Assembly: GCA_964577115.1 (NCBI GenBank)
Contig: CAZNXJ010000014.1
Span: 62,001-126,000, forward strand
Length of the DNA: 64,000 bases
Origin: CAZNXJ01 sp964577115
GTDB lineage: Bacteria; Planctomycetota; Planctomycetia; Pirellulales; Pirellulaceae
Direction: 5' to 3'
Shown here: positions 9,186 to 17,950 of the stretch, in pieces
How the letters are laid out: each line of letters starts with the position of its first letter
Numbering within the stretch: the stretch's first letter is position 1
Position numbers and translations under genes: made by a program
Notes under the pieces: generated by a model
The model's input: the letters and a program-made list of their open reading frames with translations, nothing else
Database searches by the model: none
What the model was told of the DNA's origin: nothing

Positions 9186-9526
9186 CGAAGTATCCTGAGG
9201 CCGTTAGCTCGAAGTCGTTGTAATGCAGCGAGTCGATATCCGTTGAAGGGGAAAGTTGCTGCAGGCCGCGGGTGGTCGCGGGAAATGGATTGCTGCTGGA
9301 GCTCGGCGAGCCATTGTGCGGCGGCCTGCCGATAGTCAGAGACTGCCGCGTATTCGGCACGCAGCCAATACCACGCTTGTAGGTATTCCATCAGCCGCTC
9401 GGCAGCGTCCGCGGACGAACCGATGCGTGCGATCAGGTACCGGTTGAGGCCATCGGCGCAGGCGTCGTACAGTTCAGCACAAGCAGCGGATTCACCCGCC
9501 GGCAGGCGTGATGCCAACGACCTCAC
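9179..9526 (-). CDS. Short sigma-70 region-2-like protein
   Basis: A 115-aa product starting at GTG (9526) with GGGGG just upstream. Its first 60 residues resemble the start of ECF sigma region 2: LASRLPAGESAACAELYDAC, then LNRYLIARIGSSADAAERLMEYLQAWYW. There is no region 4 and the -10-contacting part is not evident. The remaining residues (AAQWLAELQQQ, then LAALQRLRANGLRILRW) match nothing I know. It overlaps the membrane-protein gene downstream by 7 nt, so the two are probably made together. It may be a decayed sigma factor or a small adapter derived from one. Gene reality rests on the overlap and on reading-frame length. Confidence 0.5.
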   Translation of the reverse strand: MRSLASRLPAGESAACAELYDACADGLNRYLIARIGSSADAAERLMEYLQAWYWLRAEYAAVSDYRQAAAQWLAELQQQSISRDHPRPAATFPFNGYRLAALQRLRANGLRILRW

Positions 9527-9651
9527 GAAGCCCCCTTCGAATATCCGCCGCGACCACGCATCGCAGCGCGCTATTGTCGACGATTCGGGGCGAAGAGGAA
9601 TTTATTGTACGAGACGGGGTGCAATCCAAAAGAAAATGCCGCCGCCTCGCA

Positions 9652-10530
9652 TTACAGTTCGACGGGGACGCCAATCGGCATGAGCTCGTCGGTCGCCTGA
9701 AAGAGGTTGTCCGACTGCGTTTGGGCAAGCCGCACGAGCAGCAGCAGGGTCTCGTCGCGTGGGCGCTGGAAAAAGGTGGCGCCAAGCCCCACTCGATCGG
9801 CGCCGCAGGTGACCAGCAGCGTTTCGCCGGCGACGAGCGTTACGTCGAACCGCAGGTTCTCGAATTCCCGGCGATCGCGTCGGTAGTCGATCCGCCAAAT
9901 ACCGCCCTCGCCAACGCGCCGGTTCTTCGGCTCGCCGTATTCAATCTCCGGCGTCAGCTCGATTCGTACTCGGCCATCCGGCTGCGGAAATGTTCGCAGA
10001 GCGATCATGCACTGCGCTTGCTGGAACGTTTCGCCGAGAATCGACCCGCCATCGTTTACGAGCACATTCAGCGATTCGTGGATCGGGCCGGCCGGGAGCG
10101 GCGTGCGCACTCCCTTACGGCTTTGAATGCGCAGCGGTCGAGCTAGCGCGTCCTGTTCGAGCTGCTGGCTGTCAGGCGACGAGAGGTCGATTTGCGTGGG
10201 TCGCGAATCGATCAGACGCTGTAGAGCGATTGGCGGCTGAACGCTGACTTTGCCACACCGCCAACCGTTTTCGATTAACCGCCGTCGCAGGTCGTTCGGC
10301 ATGACTTGCTCATCCGCCTCGTTCCAGACTTGGACGGCGTCGTCGCGATTGGCCGAGTTCAAGCGAATGGCGAGGACCTCGACCACGACCGAATCCGGGG
10401 ACATTTTTGGCGCGGGCAGCTTCCACGCCTGCTTTTCCTGCGATTCGGTATTCCACTGGGCGCATCCGCCAGCCGCCCATGCCAGTCCGGCTGCCAGAAG
10501 GATCCGCGTCATTATGCCCTGGGCGTCCAT
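9652..10530 (-). CDS. Putative lipoprotein of unknown function
   Basis: A 292-aa protein with an N-terminal signal MTRILLAAGLAWAAGGC that ends in a lipobox-like cysteine, so it is probably a lipoprotein. The mature part is mixed alpha/beta with RRRLIENGWRCGKVS, ALQRLIDSRP, and a strand-rich C-terminal part IELTPEIEYGEPKNRRVG then LLVTCGADRVGLGATFF. This is reminiscent of planctomycete envelope proteins of unknown role. ATG at 10530 and ATG at 10512 are both possible; the second places the signal peptide directly at the N terminus. It is divergent from the esterase gene. Confidence 0.7.
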   Translation of the reverse strand: MDAQGIMTRILLAAGLAWAAGGCAQWNTESQEKQAWKLPAPKMSPDSVVVEVLAIRLNSANRDDAVQVWNEADEQVMPNDLRRRLIENGWRCGKVSVQPPIALQRLIDSRPTQIDLSSPDSQQLEQDALARPLRIQSRKGVRTPLPAGPIHESLNVLVNDGGSILGETFQQAQCMIALRTFPQPDGRVRIELTPEIEYGEPKNRRVGEGGIWRIDYRRDRREFENLRFDVTLVAGETLLVTCGADRVGLGATFFQRPRDETLLLLVRLAQTQSDNLFQATDELMPIGVPVEL

Positions 10531-10753
10531 GTGTCCGTGGAGCTCGTGCGGCCTTGGGTTCGGCGATGTGGATTTATGAGAAGTGGGCGGAGCGTACGAA
10601 AGTGGGGGGGAAGCGTCAATGCCGAACCCCTTTTTCCTTTGATTTTCCCCGCTCTACCCTGCGGATGCTTGGGCACGGCCGAATCGGGTAGTTAGACTGT
10701 TCCGCGGTTCGCTTGACATTACACCCCTCGATATTGCGGAGCCATCGAATCCC

Positions 10754-11497
10754 ATGATCCACAGAAACTTGATTGCCGGTGCGGCCCTTCTGTTGATCGG
10801 CCTGGTTGCGAGCACTGCTCGGAGCGATGAGCCGAAGCCGGGAGAACAGGTTGCTCGGGAAACGACCGTGAAGACGGAAGGCGGCGAGGTAACCATTCGC
10901 TACTGGCTCTATCTGCCAGCCGAATACCGCTCGACGGACAAGTACCCGTTCGTGCTCTTTCTGCACGGGGCGGGAGAACGTGGCACGGACATGGAGCTGG
11001 TGAAAGTTTGGGGACCGCCGCGCCTTGTCAAGGAAGGCAAGGACTTCCCCTTCATTCTTGTTTCGCCACAGTGCCCACTCGGTGAATGGTGGAACATCGA
11101 AGCGCTGGACCAACTCGTACAGAAGCTGCGCAGTGAATTGCCCATTGATACGCGTCGCTGTTATGTGACGGGGCTGAGCATGGGGGGATTTGGTACGTGG
11201 CGGCTGCTGGCGCGCAATCCCGATCTTTTTGCGGCGGCCGTTCCGATTTGCGGTGGTGGCGACGAGAAGGATGCGGCGAAGCTGGTGGATATCCCGATTT
11301 GGGCCTTCCATGGCGATCAGGACACCGCCGTGCCTCTCGAAGCCAGCCAGAAAATGGTCAACGCCATTAAGGAAGCAGGCGGCACCAAGGTGAAGCTTAC
11401 GGTGTACGAAGGCGTCGGCCACAACTCGTGGTCGCCCACGTACAACAACCCCGAAGTCTATGAATGGTTGCTCGGCCACGTGAAATCTGCCGAGTAG
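10754..11497 (+). CDS. Secreted alpha/beta-hydrolase (esterase/depolymerase type)
   Basis: A 247-aa protein with a signal peptide (about 1-24, ending STARSDE). It has an alpha/beta-hydrolase fold of the prolyl-oligopeptidase/feruloyl-esterase-like group often annotated 'phospholipase/carboxylesterase'. The nucleophile elbow is GLSMGG (S142), the acid is in FHGDQD (D190) and the histidine in GVGHNSW (H223). The oxyanion-loop region reads LFLHGAGERG. Likely exported and acting on an ester or polymer outside the cytoplasm. The substrate cannot be told from sequence. The next gene encodes a sigma factor, 173 nt downstream. Confidence 0.85.
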   Translation: MIHRNLIAGAALLLIGLVASTARSDEPKPGEQVARETTVKTEGGEVTIRYWLYLPAEYRSTDKYPFVLFLHGAGERGTDMELVKVWGPPRLVKEGKDFPFILVSPQCPLGEWWNIEALDQLVQKLRSELPIDTRRCYVTGLSMGGFGTWRLLARNPDLFAAAVPICGGGDEKDAAKLVDIPIWAFHGDQDTAVPLEASQKMVNAIKEAGGTKVKLTVYEGVGHNSWSPTYNNPEVYEWLLGHVKSAE

Positions 11498-11670
11498 CCA
11501 CGAAAAAATAGTTGAAGTGCGTCGCGGTTATACCGAAACTCGGAAATGCTTCTCGTCATCTGTCTCGCGCCGCAGCGGCAGGTAGTAGTCGCCAATGGCC
11601 CTGCCGTTCGCGGCGCCGACGAAAGACCTTCTCATCTCTTGCATTCCGATCGGCCAAATTGCGAAGCACC

Positions 11671-12345
11671 ATGACGACTCAATCGCCGTTTGACGAGGTC
11701 GAGCGCCCGCGCAGCGTGGACGAAACGAGCCTCACGTTGCTGGACCAGACGCAGGCGTACCTGGAATCCCTCCTGCGCGCGCAGGCTCCGAACACGGTCC
11801 TGGTCGATGCATGGATTGAGTTCTACCGACTTTATAACCGGCTGATTCGCAGGTACGTCATGCACCTGCGAGTGCCGTCGGAGGAAGTCGATGACTGCAT
11901 CCAGGAAGTGTGGATGGCGATTGCCAAGAACCTGACTAACTTCGAACATCCGCGCGATCGACCCGGGCTGCGTGCATGGCTGTATACCCTGGTCCGAAAC
12001 AAAACGACCGATGTCATTCGCAAGCGCGCTCGGGAAACGATGTCGAGCCTCGATGCGCTGAGTGAGCCGGCGGCCGTCGAGCAGGAGAGCCACAACGTCT
12101 GGGAACGGCTGATGATTCAAGCGATTATCTCGGAGGTGCTGGCGTCCGAAACCGAGATGGATTGCCGGATTCTCAACATGCGGCTGTTCGAGGGGCGGTC
12201 ATCGGCCGAGGTCGCTGCCGAGTTCGGCGTGACAAGCGCGACGGTGCGCAATCGGTTGAAAAACATCCTCCGCCGTCTCCAGCGGCGTTGGGAGTTTTAC
12301 ACGGGCCAACCTCTCGACGCGTCTGCCCGGGTTAAGGACGCCTGA
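11671..12345 (+). CDS. Sigma-70 family (ECF-type) RNA polymerase sigma factor
   Basis: A 224-aa factor with region 2 (about residues 45-110: YNRLIRRYVMHLRVPSEEVDD, then IQEVWMAIAKNL and RAWLYTLVRNKTTDVIRKR) and region 4 (about 155-205: MDCRILNMRLFEGRSSAEVA, then FGVTSATVRNRLKNILRRLQ, a helix-turn-helix). No region 3 is evident, which is the ECF layout. The ATG at 11671 starts the conserved part; a longer frame begins at 11512 but adds arginine-rich sequence. Shine-Dalgarno is weak (GAAG). No anti-sigma gene lies beside it. Confidence 0.88.
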   Translation: MTTQSPFDEVERPRSVDETSLTLLDQTQAYLESLLRAQAPNTVLVDAWIEFYRLYNRLIRRYVMHLRVPSEEVDDCIQEVWMAIAKNLTNFEHPRDRPGLRAWLYTLVRNKTTDVIRKRARETMSSLDALSEPAAVEQESHNVWERLMIQAIISEVLASETEMDCRILNMRLFEGRSSAEVAAEFGVTSATVRNRLKNILRRLQRRWEFYTGQPLDASARVKDA

Positions 12346-12487
12346 TCGGCCCCTTGCGGCGCAGGCGGCCGCGGCGCATGCCATAATTTTGTTTGAGTTG
12401 CCGTGCGAATGAACTCGGGATGCGACCCGCCTCGGCGCTCGATTGCCGAAGCGGCTCCCCATTCGTTTCTTCTTCAGGTGCCTACCG

Positions 12488-13438
12488 ATGTTGCTGTGCC
12501 TCGCAAATTCTTGTTCGGGACCGCGGAAGCTGCTGGGAGTTCTACTGATCGCCGCAGCCGTCGCCTGCACTTCGCCCGTTGCAGCGCGATCGCCGGAGGA
12601 AACGACGATCACCGAACTGGCCCCGGGTGTGTACTTCCGCAAAGCGCAGACAGCGCCCGTATTCACTGGCTGCAATCAGGGATGGGTCGAGTTTCGCGAT
12701 TTCGTGCTCGTCATCGATGCCAACTTCCCAGGCCAGGTCGAGCCGGTCGTGGCTGCGATTCGTGAGCGTACTGATAAGCCCATCCGCTTTGTTTTCGACA
12801 CGCACTATCACGGCGACCACGCGGATGGCAACGTGCGCTGGCGCGAGCTGGGGGCGGTGGCCATCGCCAGTGAGCGCAGCCGGCCGCAGTTCGAGACCAA
12901 GGGGCGCGAGGCCTTCGAACGGGCACGGCAGGACGGGAACCAGCAGTACGCGGGGCTCGAATACGAACTGCCCACGATTTACTTTGACGACAGATTGGTG
13001 ATCGACGACGGGACACAGCGCGTCGAACTGTTGTATCTCGGCCACGCTCACACGATGGGCGACGCCGTCGCCTGGCTGCCACAGCATGGCATCCTGTTCA
13101 CCGGCGATGCATGCGTCAACGGTGCCTTCAACTATACGGGCGACGGCGATACCGCCAGCTGGATCACGGTGCTCAGCGCCATGGCGGAACTGCCGGTGAA
13201 AACGGTCGCGCCGGGCCACGGTGAAATGGCCGGCAAGGAGCTGCTCGCGACGCAGCAGCGCTATTTTGTCGAACTGCGAGCGGCGATTCAGAAAGCGATC
13301 GATGCCGGTCAAACGTTGGAAGAAATCAAGCAATCAATCCAGTTGCCGTTCTACAAGGAGTGGACCGGCACCGACGTTAAGGCGCAGGTCGAGAATATTG
13401 AACACGTCTATCGCGAGTTGACGGGCGGCACGCGATGA
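12488..13438 (+). CDS. Secreted MBL-fold metallo-hydrolase
   Basis: A 316-aa protein with a signal peptide (about 1-33, LLGVLLIAAAVACTSPVAA). It has a metallo-beta-lactamase fold: THYHGDHADG (H106, H108, D110, H111), GHAHTMGDA, FTGDACVNG and APGHGEMAG are the metal-binding and active-site motifs in order. The dinuclear-zinc set looks complete. The family includes glyoxalase-II-like and SoxH-like secreted hydrolases; the substrate is unknown. A TTG at 12443 could also start the frame, but the ATG at 12488 places the signal peptide better. Its stop overlaps the start of the PHP gene. Confidence 0.85.
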   Translation: MLLCLANSCSGPRKLLGVLLIAAAVACTSPVAARSPEETTITELAPGVYFRKAQTAPVFTGCNQGWVEFRDFVLVIDANFPGQVEPVVAAIRERTDKPIRFVFDTHYHGDHADGNVRWRELGAVAIASERSRPQFETKGREAFERARQDGNQQYAGLEYELPTIYFDDRLVIDDGTQRVELLYLGHAHTMGDAVAWLPQHGILFTGDACVNGAFNYTGDGDTASWITVLSAMAELPVKTVAPGHGEMAGKELLATQQRYFVELRAAIQKAIDAGQTLEEIKQSIQLPFYKEWTGTDVKAQVENIEHVYRELTGGTR

Positions 13439-14811
13439 GCGATCGTGAGAGCCACTCGGAAGGCACGCTGCCCACAGCCCCCGCTCGCTCGATTTTGCAT
13501 CCCCCGAACCGAAGGTGTCCCACCGTGCGAACGTTTGTTTACTCGCTGACGCTCGTTCTGCTCGTTGTGTTCACAAGCCCCTTGAGCGCCCAGGAGGCGT
13601 CCAAGAGCACGTGGTACAAGGGCAATTTGCACACGCATTCGCTCTGGAGCGATGGCAACGACTTCCCGGAGATGATCTGCGATTGGTATGTCCAGAACGG
13701 CTACCATTTTCTCGGCATCTCCGACCATAACATCCTCCAGCGCGGCGAGCGGTGGATCAGCGCGGAACAACCCGCCAAACGCGGCGCCATCGGGGCGCTT
13801 GAACGTTATCGCGAACGGTTCGGCGACGAGTGGGTGGAGACACGGATGAGTGGCGACACGGTCGAAGTTCGCTTGAAGCCGTTGAACGAGTATCGGGGGA
13901 AGTTCGAAAAGCCGAACGAGTTCCTGTTGATCGAGGCCGAAGAAATCACGGACAGCTTTGGCCGTTTGCCCATTCATATCAATGCGAACAACCTGGACGA
14001 ATACATTCGTCCGCAGGGAGGCGAAAGCGTGCGCGACACGATCGGGCGCAACTTGCGGGCGATCGAAGAGCAAAGCCGGCGACTTCAGCGCCCGATACTC
14101 GGACACCTGAACCACCCGAATTTCGGGTATGGCGTCACAGCCGAGGACATGGCCGCAGTTCCCGAGACACGCTTCTTCGAAATCTACAATGGTCATCCGG
14201 GCGTGAATCAGCTGGGCGACGAACATCACGCCTCGATGGAACAGCTGTGGGATATCGCCAACACGCTGCGAATCACCGAGCAGAAACTACCGCCTCTGTA
14301 CGGGCTGGCCACGGACGACTCGCACAATTACTTCGGCCTCCGCGGCGCTTCGCCCGGCCGCGGATGGGTCATGGTGCGCGCCGAACGGCTCGAACCGGAA
14401 ACGCTCATTCGTGCGATCTACTCGGGAGACTTCTATGCTTCGAGCGGCGTGGTGCTACGGGATATCCTGGTCCAGAACGAGCCGCGTACGCTGACCATCG
14501 AGATTGAAGCCGAAGACGGCGTCGAGTACGTCACCGAGTTCATCGGAACTCGGCGCGATTTCGATTCCACCAGCACGCCGGTGGTCGACGACGAAGGCAA
14601 CGAGCTGCCCGTGACGCGGCGCTATAGCAAGGATATCGGGGCCGTGCTGGCACGCGTCGAGGGGACTCGGGCGAGCTACACTTTGAAAGGTGACGAACTG
14701 TACGTCCGAGCGGTGGTGCACTCGTCCAAGGATCATCCCAACGCGTCCTACGAGGGGCAGAAGGAACAGGCTTGGGTACAGCCGGTGCAGCCAAAACAAC
14801 CGCGGCAGTAA
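13435..14811 (+). CDS. Secreted PHP-domain metal-dependent hydrolase
   Basis: Contains the polymerase-and-histidinol-phosphatase (PHP) fold motifs in order: GNLHTHSLWSDGN (H66, H68), GISDHN, LNHPNF and TDDSHN, which together make the trinuclear metal site. The C-terminal third is beta-rich and probably a separate domain. A signal peptide (VRTFVYSLTLVLLVVFTSP, then LSA) begins at residue 31 of the ATG reading. The ATG at 13435 overlaps the upstream stop (ATGA), but a GTG at 13525 with GAAGG upstream would put the signal at the very N terminus and may be the true start. Probably co-expressed with the MBL hydrolase. Substrate unknown (phosphoester is the family norm). Confidence 0.85.
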   Translation: MSDRESHSEGTLPTAPARSILHPPNRRCPTVRTFVYSLTLVLLVVFTSPLSAQEASKSTWYKGNLHTHSLWSDGNDFPEMICDWYVQNGYHFLGISDHNILQRGERWISAEQPAKRGAIGALERYRERFGDEWVETRMSGDTVEVRLKPLNEYRGKFEKPNEFLLIEAEEITDSFGRLPIHINANNLDEYIRPQGGESVRDTIGRNLRAIEEQSRRLQRPILGHLNHPNFGYGVTAEDMAAVPETRFFEIYNGHPGVNQLGDEHHASMEQLWDIANTLRITEQKLPPLYGLATDDSHNYFGLRGASPGRGWVMVRAERLEPETLIRAIYSGDFYASSGVVLRDILVQNEPRTLTIEIEAEDGVEYVTEFIGTRRDFDSTSTPVVDDEGNELPVTRRYSKDIGAVLARVEGTRASYTLKGDELYVRAVVHSSKDHPNASYEGQKEQAWVQPVQPKQPRQ

Positions 14812-14854
14812 ACGTGGCCGGCAGACGGTCCACGCGTAACAATGGCGCGAGGTG

Positions 14855-14901
14855 ACCGGCCCGGGGATGCTCGGGCCCGGTGCTCGAAGTTTCCCTTTTT
14901 T
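14855..14901 (+). terminator. Probable intrinsic terminator after the MBL-PHP pair
   Basis: ACCGGCCCG at 14855-14863 pairs with CGGGCCCGGT at 14872-14881 (one bulged G) around an 8-nt loop. A run of six T follows at 14896-14901. The element lies 44 nt after the PHP stop. The T-run is about 14 nt beyond the stem, which is longer than ideal. Confidence 0.5.
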
Positions 14902-15048
14902 GCTTGCTTCTGCGCATTCCTGCGCGCTATAAAGCGCTGGACTGAGGGACTGTGCACAAACGGGCGGAATTGGCGATTGGCCCGTCACTGAACGATGGAT
15001 CTCGTTCCGAGAGGGCGGTCGCAAGGCGCACCTGGTAGGAGCTTGGCC

Positions 15049-15531
15049 ATGACCATTGCCATCTCAACCAACACCATCACCGTTAACGCCGCGTTCCTCC
15101 AGGAAATCAAGGACGTCAACCAGGAACTGTGGACGCTGCTGGCCCGCTGCCAGCAATTCGATCCTCATCAGGGCGAGGGGTGGCGCCGCTGGATCGATCA
15201 TCTCAATCTCCTCCGCGAGCTGCGCGATAAGCTGGCCTTGCACTTTGCGCTCGAAGAGTGCTTCGGCTACTTTGAGGATCCGGTGTTCGTCAGCCCGCAG
15301 GTGGCGCAGCGCGCGGCGAACCTGCGCGCCGAACATACGGCGCTCTACGTCGAGATCTGTGCGCTTGTCGAGCAGGCGGACGAGCTGCTGCACGACCGGA
15401 AGCTCGAACATCTCATCCAGGTCGTGCCGCACGGTTTCGAGCGTTTCTCGAGCCGCCTTGAAGAGCATGAAGACGCAGAGCGCGAGCTGATTCAGGCCGC
15501 ATTCAGCGACGACCTCGGCGAAGGCGATTAG
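15049..15531 (+). CDS. Hemerythrin-like (HHE) cation-binding protein
   Basis: A 160-aa all-helical protein with the spaced His/Glu set of the hemerythrin HHE family: HLNLLRELRDKLALHFALEE, RAEHTALYVEI and RLEEHEDAERELI. These residues would hold a di-iron or other metal pair in a four-helix bundle. Family members bind oxygen, NO or iron, or sense redox state; the exact role here is open. The ATG at 15049 is preceded by TAGGAG at 8 nt. An upstream in-frame ATG at 14995 is less likely. It stands alone between a terminator and the BBP7 promoter region. Confidence 0.8.
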   Translation: MTIAISTNTITVNAAFLQEIKDVNQELWTLLARCQQFDPHQGEGWRRWIDHLNLLRELRDKLALHFALEECFGYFEDPVFVSPQVAQRAANLRAEHTALYVEICALVEQADELLHDRKLEHLIQVVPHGFERFSSRLEEHEDAERELIQAAFSDDLGEGD

Positions 15532-15836
15532 ACGCAAGCGCTGACAGGCACGCGCGAAACGACGCAGTTTCCCTTATCCCTACGCACCAGTGGGCCCGGC
15601 CGCAGCGCGCAGAACGCCGCGATTCGGCCAGGCTCGGATAGCCTGATTGCGCCGCAGATCCGGCCAGACTCCCTGCCGCCGGCATCCTGCCCCTCGACCC
15701 TCTCCCGCGGCCCCTACGCTCCAAATCTTGCCGTAGCTGACCTTGACACATTTGCTGCGATTGGAGTACATCGCCGCTCCCTTCTCCGACACCACGTGCA
15801 TTTCGTTCGTCAGCACATTCGTTAGGGAGCTTCACC
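15532..15836. other. Non-coding leader of the BBP7 gene
   Basis: About 305 bases without a supported gene. It holds the candidate promoter at 15743-15771 and, at its end, the AGGGAG ribosome-binding site for the barrel gene. Nothing else recognisable. Confidence 0.5.
15743..15771 (+). promoter_or_regulatory. Candidate sigma-70 promoter of the BBP7 gene
   Basis: A perfect -35 hexamer TTGACA at 15743-15748 is followed after 17 nt by GTACAT at 15766-15771, a weak -10. It lies 66 nt upstream of the GTG start. The -10 is poor, so this is a suggestion only. Confidence 0.3.
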
Positions 15837-17540
15837 GTGCGGTTCTTCTACTCGATCGCCCTCGCCGGCCTGCTGCTTGCGTTGGTGAGCGGCGACGCGT
15901 TGGCTCAGGTACGCGTTCCCGGACGGTCGGCTGCCCGTAAGCCAGCGACGACAGTCAAGATCGGCAAGCTCCAGCGCAGTGCGGCCAATGGTCCGTACTT
16001 CCAGCTCGACGACGGCCTTAGCGGCAGCCAGGTGCGCGTGACGGGAGCGGAAGGGATTGACCTGGGGCAATACGTTGACCAGGACGTTGTCCTGCACGGA
16101 GGCTTCAAGCTGGGGCCCGATGGGCGGCGCGATGTGTTTGTCGTCGAACGCATTGTGCCGATGCAGCCGAAGCAGCTCGATGCGGAACCCGTGGCGACGA
16201 AGCGTACGCGCGCCGCAAAGAGCCAGACGCGGCAAGCGTCGTATGAGGAAGAATCGAGCGACGAATCGTTCGAGGTGCAGCCGGCGCAATATACGGCCCC
16301 CGAACCGATCGATCCGCCGGCGGCCAGTGCCATGCCCATGCACGGCCTGCCCCCCGCGACACCCGACTACATCGGCAACTTTGGCCCATATCAGCCGGGC
16401 TACCCGCCGGGTCCGCCCATCGGACCGACGACTCCCGGTGCGTACTGGATCCGCGGGGAATACATCTACTGGGTGCCGGATGGAATGCGGCTGCCGCCGC
16501 TCGTTACGACAAGCCCGGCGGGCACGGCACGCAGTCGCGCGGGGGTGCTCGGCGAAACCGGCACCAGCGTTCTGTTTGGCGACGGCGAAGTTAACGACGA
16601 TGGCTCGTCCGGCTTCCGTATTCGCGGCGGCTTCTGGATGAACCCGACACGCAGCATTGGTCTGGAAGGTGAATACTTCCAACTAGGTGATATCACCACC
16701 AGCTTCTCCGCGACTTCCAATGGTAGCACGATCCTGGCACGCCCCTTCTTCGATGCCGAAGCCGGTCAGGAAACCGCCGAGCTCGTTGCGTTTCCCAATC
16801 TTATTCGCGGCACCGTGAGCGCGGATGCGACCACCGAGGTCATGGGCGCCGGTGGCCGGTTTCGCTTCAACCTGTGCTGCGGCGAAACCGGGTGCTGCGA
16901 GGACGGCGGCTGCGGGTTCTGCGGCGGCGGCAACTCGGGCTACCGCGTCGACTGGCTCGGCGGCTACCGCTTCTTGCGCCTCGAAGATACGGTCGTTATT
17001 CGCGAAGACCTCGTTTCGCTCGAAACGGCCAACCCCGGCTCGTTCCTGCTGCGCGACGAGTTCCATACGCGGAACGAATTTCATGGCGGCGAAATCGGCG
17101 CGGTGTACGAAGCCACGCGCGGTCGGTGGGTGCTCGAGCTGCTAACGAAAGTGGCGATCGGTCAAAACCGTCAGCTCGTCCGTATCGCGGGCGATACACA
17201 GATCACCGAGAACGGAACTCCCGAACTGTTCACCGGCGGCTTGCTGGCCCAGCGCACCAACATCGGCACGTACGAACGTGAGGTGTTCTCGGTTGTGCCT
17301 GAAATCGGAGCAACGCTCGGCTTCCAGATCACTCCGTCATGGCGAGCGATGGTGGGGTATTCGCTCGTCTATTTCGGCAACGTGGTACGCGCCGGTGATC
17401 AGATCGATCTCGACGTGAACCCGAACCTGCTGCCCCCCGAAGCAACTCCGTTCACGGGACCGCTGCGGCCGGAGTTCGCGTTCGACGAAACCGATTTCTG
17501 GATGCACGGAGTGAATGTCGGCATCGAGTTTCGACGCTAG
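15837..17540 (+). CDS. BBP7-family outer-membrane beta-barrel protein
   Basis: A 567-aa exported protein: signal peptide 1-24 (ends GDALAQ), then a linker with an OB-like strand region (about 40-105), a Pro-rich spacer (about 150-195), and a C-terminal barrel. The BBP7 signature is clear: GEYIYWVPDGMRLPPLVTT, then AGVLGETGTSVLFGDG, GFRIRGGFWM, VDWLGGYRFLRLED and a terminal strand MHGVNVGIEFRR with alternating hydrophobics. A cysteine-rich insertion (CCGETGCCEDGGCGFCGGG) about residue 345 is unusual. BBP7 proteins are planctomycete-specific porin-like barrels. GTG start with AGGGAG 8 nt upstream. Confidence 0.9.
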   Translation: MRFFYSIALAGLLLALVSGDALAQVRVPGRSAARKPATTVKIGKLQRSAANGPYFQLDDGLSGSQVRVTGAEGIDLGQYVDQDVVLHGGFKLGPDGRRDVFVVERIVPMQPKQLDAEPVATKRTRAAKSQTRQASYEEESSDESFEVQPAQYTAPEPIDPPAASAMPMHGLPPATPDYIGNFGPYQPGYPPGPPIGPTTPGAYWIRGEYIYWVPDGMRLPPLVTTSPAGTARSRAGVLGETGTSVLFGDGEVNDDGSSGFRIRGGFWMNPTRSIGLEGEYFQLGDITTSFSATSNGSTILARPFFDAEAGQETAELVAFPNLIRGTVSADATTEVMGAGGRFRFNLCCGETGCCEDGGCGFCGGGNSGYRVDWLGGYRFLRLEDTVVIREDLVSLETANPGSFLLRDEFHTRNEFHGGEIGAVYEATRGRWVLELLTKVAIGQNRQLVRIAGDTQITENGTPELFTGGLLAQRTNIGTYEREVFSVVPEIGATLGFQITPSWRAMVGYSLVYFGNVVRAGDQIDLDVNPNLLPPEATPFTGPLRPEFAFDETDFWMHGVNVGIEFRR

Positions 17541-17950
17541 TTGCGACTCCGCGTCGCCCGGCTGAAGCGACTCGTGAACCGCCCGCGGCGGGGCAAGGTT
17601 CCCGCACGGCGGGAGATTTTCCACACACTATCTCGACGGAAAACGCCACCCCTCGATTGCACGCCAAAACGCGCGCCGGTGAGGCGCGCGCCCCATCCTT
17701 CTTCCGCGCGGGATCCGAGCGGGTTTGACTTCCGCATTCATCCGCTCTCCTTCATCCTTCCGCGTTTCGGTCAAGACGGCATTCGACGCTTCCGATAACA
17801 CCGATCAGGTGGCTTGTCCGGATTGCGCTCACGGTGTTGCCCCTTCTTTTTTCCCGGTCGCACACTGTGACTCCCGTTTGCTTTCTTGCGGCACTCGCTA
17901 TCTTAGTAGCTTGCCCAGGTTATCCTGTTCGCCGGTTTTGGCCGTTTTAT
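17541..17950. other. Non-coding region between BBP7 gene and surface-protein gene
   Basis: About 410 bases. It holds the terminator at 17600-17620 and a second perfect 8-bp GC hairpin (17670-17677 with 17683-17690, loop GGTGA). An in-frame GTG at 17834 could extend the following gene by 39 residues, which would include a hydrophobic stretch. No convincing promoter was seen. Confidence 0.4.
17600..17620 (+). terminator. Intrinsic terminator after BBP7 gene
   Basis: TCCCGC, loop ACG, GCGGGA (17600-17614) followed by GATTTT. It lies 60 nt after the BBP7 stop. The T-run is short. Confidence 0.45.

Noticed and set aside
10616..11479. A 287-codon minus-strand frame
   Set aside because: Antisense to the esterase gene, which has signal peptide and catalytic triad; the product has no recognisable motif.
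12542..13333. A 263-codon minus-strand frame
   Set aside because: Antisense to the MBL hydrolase; no family features.
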